DNA of 64,000 nucleotides from Baylisascaris procyonis (taxonomy: Eukaryota > Nematoda > Chromadorea > Rhabditida > Ascarididae), in NCBI GenBank assembly GCA_037389465.1, contig JAZARR010000153.1:3271001-3335000 (forward strand), read 5' to 3'. The position numbers were made by a program, and so were the translations under genes. The notes under the pieces were generated by a model. It was not told the DNA's origin and made no database searches. It worked only from the letters and a program-made list of their open reading frames with translations. Shown in pieces: positions 45,348-57,127 of this stretch (the first letter of the stretch is position 1; each line of letters begins with the position of its first letter).

Positions 45348-48300
45348 GCAACTTAGAAATTCCATTCATGACAGGTGATCTCATTCGAAATTGGCATTAT
45401 AAATAAATTTAAAAGAAAATTTTTTTTGTTTCCGTCAACTTTCATAAGAATTTGCGTAAGAACAGTGTATTCTTGAATAGTTTGGCAAGGTGAGCCTAAG
45501 ACTAAGAAGAAAAAAAAAAAACTTTCTTCGCAAATACGCATAGTATTGCGAATTTATTGCATTTAGTCTCATTCTATTGCAAACTTATTGCTTATGCTCC
45601 TAACAAGTAGTGTACTTCCTTTATTATCTTCGGAGTTTATGACTGTTCCAGCTTTACGAAAAATTCCATCGATAATAAGAAAAAAACGTTCCATCTGAGC
45701 AGCAAACATTAATTTCTTCCACTCTAGTTCAGCCTCTCGTCAACGAAGAAAAAAAAAAACTTTTTTTTTTTCAAATGGGCATTGCATCAGAAATATCATT
45801 CTATCTCGAAACAGAATAAAAACTGATCGTTGTTGTAGGAAGTGCCGATGTCGGGGAATGGGGATGGGGGGTGGAGGGGAGTTGAGAAGAGGAGCGAAAG
45901 GGAGTATAGAGAAGAAACCAATATACAATCATTATCACGCAATTTGGCATTGCCTATTTTTCAAGTTTTAACATTAGTGGTATTTAATACAAAAATAAAC
46001 GAACCATTTGTTATTGGCAATGTCTCGTAATGTTGCGTAAATAAGTTCGAAATGCCACAATCAGATGAGCATAGCGCTTGTTGTGCTCCATAATGAATCG
46101 TTTCACTCAAATCCAATGAGGTCATAGGTCACGTATGATAAACTTATTTTATTTACTGCAAAAATATATTATTATATTTTAGGTGTTCTTAATAAATATC
46201 AATCAACAAAAAAATGAGGCCAATATGATAATCACCTCTCTAATTACTATGAAACCGTTTCGATATTATTCCTTTAGTCGAATACGCTATCAATTTGATC
46301 CAATTATAATTGTTTACGTTTCTTTAAGTGAAGTTAATCAAGAGCTGCAAACATTACAATAAAATGCGAAGCATAAGAAATATGCATATGCATAGGTTAT
46401 CTTGAAGTAGTGAAATCGTATTTGATAGCATAAGCAAATAATTCACATGAAATATCCACTCTAAACATTGTTAGGAATGCTATGTTTAGCTAGGCAAGCT
46501 TGTTTATTAATGTTATATTTATTACATTTATTGCATCATAATCTTACTATAGCCATAACCATGAATGTTGCTAAATGCGATCACCGCTCTTTGCTCTTAA
46601 TCAAATTGCTTTTGGAGTTCATAAAATGCAACAGAGGTCAATAGCGGTCAATTCGATAGGTGAAGCGGCATTCCTCTGCATAAATCAATGCCTAAATTGA
46701 TGGTAAGCCAATCGTAGAGTGTCGATGATGTTGTTGTTCATTGATCGTCAAAGTTTATATTGTCGCGACGGCGAGTGGTGAAGTAGTATTGCAACAAAAT
46801 GTTTCACATAACTTCGCCACAAATGAAATACTCGTAAAAAAGCATTTTCTATCTGAAGTGAACGAACACAGACAACGTAAATCTAACTGAAGTTTTCAAT
46901 AAAAAAACATAAGCAGTCCGCATATTCAAACTACAAAAAAGGAAACCACGAAAAAACATAAAGCCATCTATGAAATATAGAGTCTATCATATTTTCTTGC
47001 ATAGAATGTCAGAACTTTCTATATTCCTGACTTTTCCAGAAGTTAGTCCTCTATTAAGAGGGTCTCCCATCTTGTCCAACACATGAATACAATATTTGAG
47101 GGCTGCGGTTTTCTCTTTAAAAAGATGTTCTTTTCAGGAAAGTTCTGATTCTATTTTATTCTTATATTCTGTATAGATTTCGAGCTGAAAATCTCTTCTA
47201 TTCAAGAGGATCATATTCACATAATTACGATTGTCCATCTATTTTTCCTCTTCTCATTAGTTCCTAATTTGCACCATTTGCGATAGATATGAGCGAAAAA
47301 TGAGGGATATGAGCGAAAAAGTGTGAAATAAAAAAGTGCATTGAAGCCAAAAACTAAAAGAAAACCGCGAACATAAAATTCGCAACAAAGTTTTACAACA
47401 GAAAAGACAAAAAAAAACCAATTGAAAATGCGAATATTTGAAGTGCCGAGAATATGCACACCACACATATCAAAGCAAAACTCTCGAAGGCTCTTTCGAG
47501 TGTTGGATTGGTTCCGCCCATTTCCGCTCGTTATTCTCTCATCCAAATAAAGTGTACTAAAAAATTGTCGCATACGCATAGAACATTCAGAACTTAATTT
47601 TTATATTTCATCATCGATAATATATACTTCATTTTACTCACAAGTTACTTCAAATCCCATAAAGTCATAAGCAATCATTCATGCTTGAAGGAGTTTCCAT
47701 TTATTCGAGTTTTCTTCACTTTCCTTATGCGTTTCGGTTTTATAAAATGAGATTTTGATATAGATGTTTAACTTCACTAACTTTTTGATGAATACTTGTT
47801 GCATCTCCTAGATTTGACATTATTTTCTACTGAGATCACATCACGTCAATAAAGATATTAAAAACAATAAAGTAATATAAATTAAATTAGTAACAAAAAA
47901 AAAACATTTATGCCAGGTTGGAGTGGATATGGACAAATCGTCAAATCCTCTACGTTTTAATTAAACTGCGATAAAGAATTTAACGAAGTATCGTTTTTAG
48001 AAGTCTATTTGATCATTGTACAATATATAAGCAATATACAATCAATAAGTAAATTGCAACAATGCATTCATAGCCGTGAATGAGTATGAGAGAAATGTTG
48101 AGCGAATAAAGATACTGCAAAGTGATAATAAAATTGCATCATTATCAGTGATAGTTATATCAGTAGTTTCGAAATTGCTTTATGGAGTGAAAAAAAAAAA
48201 AACGCAATGCTCTCCGATATTGCAGTTATTCTTTATTCTCAAAGCAACAAAAAAATTCTCTCAGACAAATAAATATTCATTTCATGCAAAAATGTTCATC

Positions 48301-50149
48301 TTTACGTAATAACCGCATAGCGCATTGGCAAATATCAATATAACAAAATCCATATTCTTTTCGGACCAGGCAATATTGGTATTCCTTGTTCTCTCATTTC
48401 ACGAAATATAGCTGTTATATTTGAGACGATGACGCATCCCAACACGTCGTTTTGATTACGGTACTATGATTTGCCAGGCATCATTTTTGGCTCGAAATGT
48501 TGCAAAGAAGTCCCGCTGGCATCTGTCTTGTGTTTTGTCTCAGCTTTTGACAATTAGACGTTCGATCTCAGTTGTGATCAATCATATTAGGTTCTTCTTT
48601 CTGGGTTATCTTCGCCTTTCTGTCTTGATCATTTAAGTGAAAAAATGACGTCACTTCCTGTGAAAGGTTTTTTTTTTTGCACGAAGATAGGGAACATTTA
48701 TAATTTTTGCTACTTTTTATAATAATAATTTCCCTATCGTTATCTCGTTTACAAGTTGAGTTCATCAATTCTAACAAATCCACAACATATCAACAATGAA
48801 ATTGACTTGCATAAAAATTTGCATTTATTTACTTCTTTCCCTTCTCGTTAATTAACACGCGTAAATTTCATTGAAAAGATGCAAATGAATTTGCTTTTTG
48901 TTTTTTTGGTGCAGTGAATTTGTTTTTGTTGATCTACTGCTTATTCAGTTCATTCGTTCAATATTAGGTGGCAAAAGAATTCATGTTTAAGCATCATTTT
49001 CCCTTAGGTATCTTTGTTTGCTTTTTTTTCCGTATTGCTTTGCATCTTTCATTTAATGTATTCACTTTCTCTTTCACTTTAGATATATAGAAATTTTGGC
49101 ACATATCACAGTCGACTGACGGATGATACTGATGAAAAATCTATTCATATTGAACATCATTAAGAGCTGTAGTTGGATCGAAAGATAGAGTAATGTTATT
49201 TGCGAGATTGTTTATAAAGCGACTGTTCTAAATCGTTTCTTTGAAGCTTATAAAATGTCGTTTTCCGCGAAGATTTTCATAAAACACCACTTTCATCGTT
49301 GTGGATGGTTATTCTAACAAAACCACAATATGGTCACTCATGGGCCATCTGCCTCACGATGAGCATCCTTTCTTCAAATTCTAACAACAAACTAATAGAC
49401 TTTTGATTTAGAATATCAGCGTTGTGTATTTGATGTTTTTTTAATACTGCGAGATTTTACTAGCCTTTTTTAATTGGAAATTAAATTGTTATCAGCATTC
49501 CCCGATAGGTATTCCTATTCTTGTGGGAAGTTTTTCTCTTCCTCGAAATTTGCAGCAAGAGTCCCCATTTTTATATTTAACGTCAAGGCCTCCATTCGAT
49601 TACGCCTTAATTATACAGGCGTGATCGCTACTTTTTCGGCGTCCCTTCCATTTTAGCTCATATCAAATGTCATCCACAATGTGTTTGTTTGTCAAATACC
49701 TTTTTAAGAGTCTTCTTCACTTGGGAAGTTTTTGCTGATGCTACCTTATCTTATGTTTGCCTTAGAGTCGCTTTGCTATCAATGGTGCTAGTGAATTGCT
49801 TTTGATCAATGAAGTTGACAAGAAATATGAAATATCTGCTGCTCTATATCCGTCATTTTAATTCATAATTTAGTGCGGTTCTTATGAAAGGTGTATCTAC
49901 CTTCCTTTTTTATCCTTCACCTTCATCCTTCCTTCAGGGGAATTAAGTTTCCCAACTCTCCTCCACATTATATCCATTGCTTTACAAGCTCGAAAACGTT
50001 GCCTTTTAAGGACGTGCATAAATTGCTAAGTGTATCACCCTCATGTATTGCATATATGCTTTACTGCCTGTGATATTATATATGTTGTGAAGACGATGAT
50101 TGATAGTAACATTGATATGTTATTTGTTTGTTTATCCAATTTTTTTCGT

Positions 50150-50155
50150 TTATAG
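50150..50155 (+). promoter_or_regulatory. Splice acceptor directly at the CWC15 ATG (probable trans-splice site)
   Basis: A T-rich run ending TTATAG abuts ATG 50156 with no 5' UTR between them. In nematodes this is typical of a spliced-leader acceptor; a cis-spliced non-coding first exon is the alternative. Confidence 0.6.
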
Positions 50156-53100
50156 ATGACAACTGCGCACAGACCAACTTTCGAGCCAGCCCGTGGTGGC
50201 ACCGGTAGAAATGAGGGTGACCTCGCAAAACTTTCACAGCAATATTCCAGTAAGGATATGCCCTCCCATACCAAACTCAAATATCGTCAGAAAGGACAGA
50301 GCCACATTGATGACGTTAGATCTAAGGTAAGCCTTGCATGAAATCTGGAAAATGCGACTTATTTGAGGAGGGAGGGAGGTTTGCAGTGTGGCAGTCCAGA
50401 GAGAACCACGAGCGTTCACTGCTGACTGTTCAGGCATGATTTGTCATTTTTTTGATCGGTAACCAAGTGAAGCGTGTGCCAAAGTTTTTGAGTTTCAAAG
50501 TGATCTTTTAGAATAAAATTTGTTGGTTTTTTCGTATTTCTGAAGTTCTATCTTTTAGGAACATTTAGAACTCCATGTGCTCTGATGAGGTTTCCACCCT
50601 TGCTCCCTCCACCCCTCCACCTTTCTGAAAAAAATCAACTCTGGATTCTTCCGATTAGTAGCAACCGTGCGGTCTTTGGGGTTTCTACACAATTGTTCTT
50701 TGAGTTATGCATTAGGTAGACTGCGAGGAACAGATTATATACAAGGAAAAACAAGAAACTAATGGTGTTGCGAGAGATCATCGATGTAGACGTGCGCAGT
50801 TTTCAAAATCCATCTGTCTCTATTCTTCACAGGGTCAACACGTTGAAGGTTGTAGCCTCCAAAAATATGAACCTAAGTTGGCCAATTCATTCCACATTCA
50901 GGCAGCAGTCTCCCTCCCTCGCCCCTCGTCTTCACCACCCATCCCCCTTGCAGTTCACTTGTAACAGCTTTCTGCTCTGATGTTGCGGTTCTTAGGACTT
51001 ATCTCGCATCATTATTTTCTAATGCACTTAGCAAGGAGGTTCGTCTCAGAGGGTTTTCATAGAGAGACCTCTTCAGAAATGTTTTTGACCAATTTTCGGT
51101 GTTATTTTGAATTTCGCCATCAACAGGAATTGTAATACATTTTCAAATATGGTTAAAACAAATGCTAGTATAGACGCTTTGTTCAATAGGGCTGTCGGTT
51201 TTGCGCTCATGCTATATGCTTGAAATTGAGGTGGGCGGGATAGGGGAAGAAGAGGGCGATGCTAGGTAGATATTCTTAATGAGGGTTTTTAATGTTGAGA
51301 ACAAAAATAAGAGCACTTTTTAGATGTAAATATTGGACACTATGTTTCATATGGGCCACACCTGGCGCATCTTTACTTTTTGCTTTCTATGCAAGCTCGA
51401 GGACTGTAATCAGAATTTGCCAAAAATGCTGATAAGCTGGTGTTACTTTATTTCATAATCATTTAAACTCTTATGTTTATGTGAGGAAATTTGTAGCACA
51501 AATTCTTTGTCGAAGTTGCTGAACGCCGTTTAAGGGAATTTACAAATGATAAATCCAGGATTTGAGACGTGAGCTCGAAGAGAAGGAACGAGCTTCTCGT
51601 GATTCGCGAGATAGACGAGGCAGAGAGAGTGGATGGAGTACAAGTTCGGCAAGTTCCTCAAAGAAAGCACGACTCGAGCAACCCATTCACAACGCACAAG
51701 ACGAGGACGACTCTTATGATGAAGTTGATGAGGTATATATTCTTTATGCGGAAACGTTATTGTTGATTTGAGGTGGTAGGAGAGCGCGAGGGGAATGAGA
51801 CTGTGTATTAGCCGAATGCGATAATTTTCACCAACTTCTCTTAATTCCTGTTATAAAAATTTACCGTTCATTTAGGGATATTATATGGTTTCAAACAAAG
51901 TTGCTTAGAGAAATTCCATACCCGGATGGATCTTTGATCAATAGTAAGATTTGTGGATATGAATTGCATCATTTCGTAATACTTCTATCGTTGAAACGCC
52001 ACTTCACATACGCAATCTAAACTTTTGATCTTTATTGCTTATGATCGTCTGTGGTCATCTTTTTAGATCACATAAGCCACGTGAAGGATAGTTGATGTGA
52101 TATCTGCATATATGAAGCGCTAAGTGATTGATATATCGTTATTAAATCCATTAATTAGCATTAAAGCCAAAATCTGAAAATCCATCTTGTTCTTAGCTAT
52201 AATTTGCATATTCATTAGATTGCGAAGTGAGCGCGAAGATTTTCAAGAAAATATATGAAGTGAAATGCGGACACAGGAAATTATGAGTTAGCAGGAGTTT
52301 GTTGTTGTATGCGAACATCAATAAACCAAAGCGGAATAGTGTAACGGTTAATATGCCTGTGTGCCCGTATGCCTAGAATATAATGCCTGGAAAGCAACAG
52401 GTTCTGTGACAGTAATGGTTATTGAGTTCGTCGGAGTGAATGTTTTATTATTTGATGATATTTGTTGGTATTAAGGAGTCGGATTCGGATGAAGACGATA
52501 CAGCTGAGTTGATGGCCGAGCTTGCAAGAATAAAGAAGGAGCGAGCTCTCGAGAAAGCACAGAGGGATGCGGTTATCGCCGAAGAGCAGGTTACTCAAAT
52601 TTGCTCAAAATCGCAGTAGTGCACTTTCCATGAATTGCTGTTGCAAAGCTACTCTGTGATTACATCTAATTTAAAATAAATTGGGGATTATATTTTCAGT
52701 TGATCTATTGGCAGAGCAATAGAGGTAAGAGTATTCGTTGTATGTGAATCGTCCCATTTATTAAATTCGAGTTTTTTGCCTTTCTTCCACAGGGATTTCT
52801 GTTTGATATGTTATTTTGCCAGTTATAGTGGAATTTATCTTCATTTTCCACTCATACCACTAACTTTTCCTATTAGATCGCTGGCCTCTCTCGTTCCCTC
52901 CTTAATATTAAAAAAATTTTAGTACAGCAGTGAATGTAAATAAGGGTAACGTTTGTTGTATCCACAAGCTTTCAAAACAGCGCTTAAATTGGCAAATTCT
53001 AGTCACTAGAGTACTGTTTCTTTCTTTCATACGATCATTTACCTTCTATCGATAGGGAAATAGTAGTAAGTTCGAATGTTAAAGTGAGCCAGTGCGACTT

Positions 53101-53750
53101 AATCGAAGCTTCTTCCGTATACGGCTTTAAAAGAAACTTTCCTAGCCGTATGCGAAAAAAAGAAAAGAAATTCAAAAAAACTGAGACTCAAAATGTACGG
53201 AATGCGTTAACGGAATGACGTTATTAACGAAGTGACGTCATTCAAATAACAACACTTTGTTAATTTAATTATGCCATTCATCTACAGCTTTCTTTGGGTT
53301 GAATTCTGTGAAATGTTGAAATTGACAGAAAGGTGAATTATATGGGTGTTTATCTTCTCATTTCAAATGTATTTGCAGGAGCGTATCAGGACAGAAAACA
53401 TCCTTCATGGCAATCCACTATTGAATCCGGAACCAGCAGATTTCAAAGTAAGTTGGAGGGATGTTCGCCCATTTGTACCATAAAGGAGTTCATTAAAAGA
53501 GAAATTGCCCATCTTCGCGTTCATAAATGTGATGCTATTTCTCGCTGAGATGCAGTTCTTTTGTTTTTCTCCAAGTTGTAAAGTTTGGGATCAGTTTAAC
53601 AGTTTTCAGGTGAAAAGACGATGGGATGACGATGTCGTTTTCAAGAATTGTGCGAAAGGGTTAGATGAACGCAAGAAGGAGCCTTCGTTTATCAACGACG
53701 CAATCCGCTCGGAATTCCACAGAAAATTTATGGAAAAATACATAAAATGA
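50156..53750 (+). CDS. CWC15: Spliceosome-associated protein CWC15 homolog, five exons
   Basis: CWC15 belongs to the Prp19/CDC5L-associated set of the spliceosome and sits near the catalytic RNA core. Exons: 50156-50326, 51559-51732, 52476-52589, 53379-53447, 53610-53750; every junction is phase 0 and the protein is 222 residues (human about 229). The N-terminus [20 protein letters not shown] and [17 protein letters not shown] is nearly the human sequence. A Ser/Arg and Lys-rich centre follows, then acidic [20 protein letters not shown] entering a coiled coil, then [11 protein letters not shown] and the C-terminal signature [16 protein letters not shown], ending [11 protein letters not shown]. 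Start and stop match the family. AATAAA at 53925-53930 is a likely poly(A) signal. Confidence 0.97.
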
Positions 53751-53924
53751 TCTCTTTGAAATACATTTGATTGAACGACCTCATTAATGAGTCTTCTTTT
53801 TTCATGCTCATAGAAAGACAAATCTCGCATTTGGCTTTTTTGCTAAGTTTTCGACAGTTTTGTCAACGCCGTATTTTTTTGAAGTCAAATAACTAGTGGA
53901 AGAAAGCTGTTTTTTATTGGGATT

Positions 53925-53930
53925 AATAAA
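53925..53930 (+). terminator. Candidate poly(A) signal of CWC15
   Basis: AATAAA 175 nt past the CWC15 stop codon, at the usual place for a short worm 3' UTR. Confidence 0.6.
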
Positions 53931-54921
53931 CTGAGCAAAAATGATGAGTTGAAGTCGCGAAGTTTTTTCACGAAAACTGAAATCTTGAAAGTTTTTCTCC
54001 TAGTAGAATTGTTTCCGATTTAAAAAAAAAAATCGCTGAGAAGTTTTCCATCAATTATCGACGATTTCCATCCTATGACGATTACTATTTATGCGACAAC
54101 TATGTTTTTGCGCTTTTTAATTTTTGATCATATCGATTTATGTGCATCATTGTGTAGTTTTCGCTGGGTGAAGTCACTTGTGATGGAATCTTTGAAAATT
54201 TTGAGCAATGCGGTAGAATCCATTGTATGCATTTTCGTTCCTATAATGAAGATTTTCATTGAAATAATCCAGGCACATATGAGTTTATATTTGAAAGCAA
54301 ATGGTGTGTTTTTAATTCCTTCCACCTAGCTTCTGATTGTTGATGCCAAATTTGAGTCAAACTGATAAGCAATTAACCGCTGCGAGTGCTAAAGAGTGTT
54401 TGAGTGTGCTGGGAGAAGGTTGGGGATGAAAATTATTAACAACGTAAAGCATATCACCAAAGCTTTGGCGATGTGACAGGGGAGGGTTACGAGAGAGGAG
54501 AGATAGTCATGCGGGTACCTTGTCTTCTAGCACTTGTGTTTTGTCTTATTTCGAATATTGCATCTTACCATTATGTGAATTTGGAGTGTTTTGCAAAATG
54601 ATTTTAATGAAATAAACGACAATTTGAAGTGGTTGTCGTATTGAAACGAAGAATTGGGTTTTGAGACCTCAGTGTTCTTATTTACTTATCTTGCTTTTAT
54701 TGTGCAATTACAGGATAGACTCTTGTATGCGGAATGACCAGCATCCATCAAAAGTATTGCCCAAATGCCTGTAAGCGAACTAATAGGCAGAGCCTCGTAA
54801 GGTGGCTACAACAGAAATAAATGAACGTTCTAAATTCTAGTAATTCTTTTGCTTCCTCCCATCCCAGTCCTGTCCTCCGTGGCCCAGGTGCCGCTTTTGT
54901 CCTTCCCAATCTCATAACCAC

Positions 54922-55553
54922 TCAAACCTTTTTAGGTTTGTGATGCATTGTTGCAATGGTTTTCGTTGCTTTTTCGTTTCTTGCTTGTAACAAAGTCTGT
55001 CTCTTTTTACAGCCCATTGGATATGCATAGTGCATCACCCATGCATAGCGTATTGCTATGCTTGACTTGATTATTGGGTGAAATATGCTCATCTTTATTT
55101 CCCTTAAAATTTCCAGTGGAACCTGTCTACCAACGTTTTTGTAATCGGCCAGCCGACATCGAAACGTTCCCAGGTCTTCGCCATGAAATCTCGAAGAGAA
55201 TGGTTTTTTCACTTGAAGTAAAGCTGAATTGAGAGGGTGGGATAGAGGGTTGCAGATGAAATGGATGAATGGTGTGGTATTTGGCAAAAGATGGGAGCAA
55301 AGTAATGGTGAGGTTCCCGGAGTGTGTTGTAATGGAGGATTTGCTAATAACCATCAGCAGAACGTCCTTGGTAATGTTCAAGAGTCGCGTGGACACGCGT
55401 AAGTTCAACCAGGGTGATAGAATCGCCTCGATGGAATCGATAAGTAGGACCATTTTCGAGGGATCATTTACAATGAAACGCAATATGCGATGGGTTAGTC
55501 ACACGCGAGCAGAGAAACAAGGAAAAACGTGTTACTGCACTAACTCGAAATGA
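54922..55553. other. Segment open on both strands, function unknown
   Basis: The minus strand is open for 121 and 118 codons in two overlapping frames, and the + strand for 94 codons (55269-55553). The minus frame at 55127-55483 has many C-ending codons (KMVLLIDSIEAILSPW). The + frame also looks like protein (DLLITISRTSLVMFKSR). GC is raised against the flanks. I recognise no family, so coding strand and status are open. Confidence 0.25.
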
Positions 55554-56053
55554 TTCAGAGTGTAGTCATTTCCCATAATACAGATATTAAACGAAAGCAA
55601 ACATTTTGCATTTTTCGACTTGCAACTTCGAGGTTAGGTGCTAATTTTCTTAAATTAAATCTTACGTATTTATATTTTTCTTCATAAATCTTCGACTGTT
55701 TAAATATGGGATGAGACCTGAATAATCGATTATATGCACTTGAATGGCGTCGAGAGTTGATCGTTGATTTTATTGGATGTAGTGATATTATTCGTTTTTT
55801 ATATGCGTAAAAATTTTTAACACGTCATCGATTAAACCTTTATTCATTCTATTATTATGATGCGTGATGCATATTACAGCAAATACTCATCACAAAAGCC
55901 ATGCACCAGCAGAAGAGGATTCTCGTCTTTCTTGTTACTTTCTTCAGGTATATATACTTCGTTGTTCTGCGGGCCTAAATCCTTGCTTTCTGAAAAAAGC
56001 ACCGGAGGTCGTAGCTAAGAAAGGAAGAGACGCATCCCTCTTTTTTAAGCTAT

Positions 56054-56362
56054 TGTGACTGGCGACGTTGAGGGAACTTAATATAGGCAAATGGCAGGGG
56101 CCGAAAACCGTCTATCGTTGCCGATATGCGAGAGCACAAACAAGATAGAAGAAGCAGTTTGTGGGGGAGCATCACGGCCCTCCAACGCGAGTAGAACCAA
56201 AGACCAAAGGCATGCAAACGGTCCGAAGTCCCACTTATATAGGCCCCAAATATCGCCTGGGGCGGCAGAAGAGCACACAAGTCGATCAGTAACATTATGT
56301 GAAGAACAAGAAACGAGAATCGGATTTGCGATTGAATATAGTCGCCGCAGTATTAGATCACA
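56054..56362 (-). mobile_element. Candidate solo LTR (309 bp)
   Basis: A GC-rich block bounded by TGTGACTGGCGAC and ending ATCACA, so both strands begin TGTGA and end TCACA. On the minus strand it holds a strong TATA box (CCTATATAAGTGGG at 56230-56243). These are LTR promoter traits. No matching target-site duplication was seen and no second copy is in the window. Confidence 0.35.
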
Positions 56363-57127
56363 AGTAGTTATCGTGGGTTAGCTGTTCTGTGCCATACCTC
56401 ACGCAGTACTTCTCCCTTCGCACGTCCTTCTTCCTTCTCCTCCCTCCTTCCATCCTCCCATCTTCCCCTACCTCCACCGATCATCTCCCACAGGTTTTTT
56501 AGCTGAAATTTTGACGTCTTTAAGCAGTTTTCAGCCCTAGTCGGTATCTTTTTTACATTTCATTTTCGTCTTTCAAATTTATCTGCTTTGAATAGCTTGA
56601 AAATTTGCTTTCTTCAGACATTCACAAATGTCCAACTCGCTGTCGCATCGAATTTAGAAGAGGATGCTTCAGACGATTTTTCTTATACATCCATTGATTT
56701 ATTTAGAAATTCGAGTTGCTTTGCCTATGAGCAAATGAACACTGTAAAGGGAATGAGCATTCAACACTTGAAAATGATGTTGACGAAGATGTGTAGTTTG
56801 TATGATGCTATCAGCTGAAACGACATGCCTCACAAAATGTTTTATTTTTACATGAAAAGGAACCTATAAGTCCTTGTAAAAAAGTTTTCATTTTCTCCTT
56901 CCAAGCGAGTGCATACAAATAAGAGCATTTAAATAATTGGCAAATTTTGGAGGTTTTTCCTTTCGAGCACTGAGACACTAAAACTGACCTTTCATTTCAA
57001 AGAAAGTTTAAAATTTCCACCATATAGGTGCGATCCGATCATTCATCGTTTAAGATTCTTGGATCAGTGTCGATATTTTCATCAATAGGGATAATCATTG
57101 AGTGATAATAATAGAGTGCAATTGCAG

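Larger units (their letters stand above)
44465..50155. other. Divergent intergenic region between klf and CWC15, no gene seen
   Basis: About 5.7 kb of AT-rich DNA. It must hold both promoters and any klf 5' exons. The only distinct items are the 21-bp array at 45243-45347 and the G-rich motif at 45853-45880. A 120-codon minus ORF at 47217-47579 is Phe-rich and not convincing. Confidence 0.65.
53951..57127. other. Region between CWC15 and the first seen SLC37 exon
   Basis: No firm gene. The missing first SLC37 exon may be here. It holds a dual-strand open segment (54922-55553), an LTR-like GC-rich block (56054-56362) and an open stretch at 56620-56818 (TFTNVQLAVASNLEEDA to a stop) that looks weakly coding but has no partner. 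Confidence 0.6.

Noticed and set aside
47217..47579. 120-codon minus ORF that could be a small membrane protein
   Set aside because: Phe-rich low-complexity translation of AT-rich DNA, with no signal or family mark.
52330..52420. tRNA-like box A (TAGTGTAACGGTTAATATG)
   Set aside because: No matching box B or cloverleaf could be drawn; at most a decayed tRNA-derived repeat.
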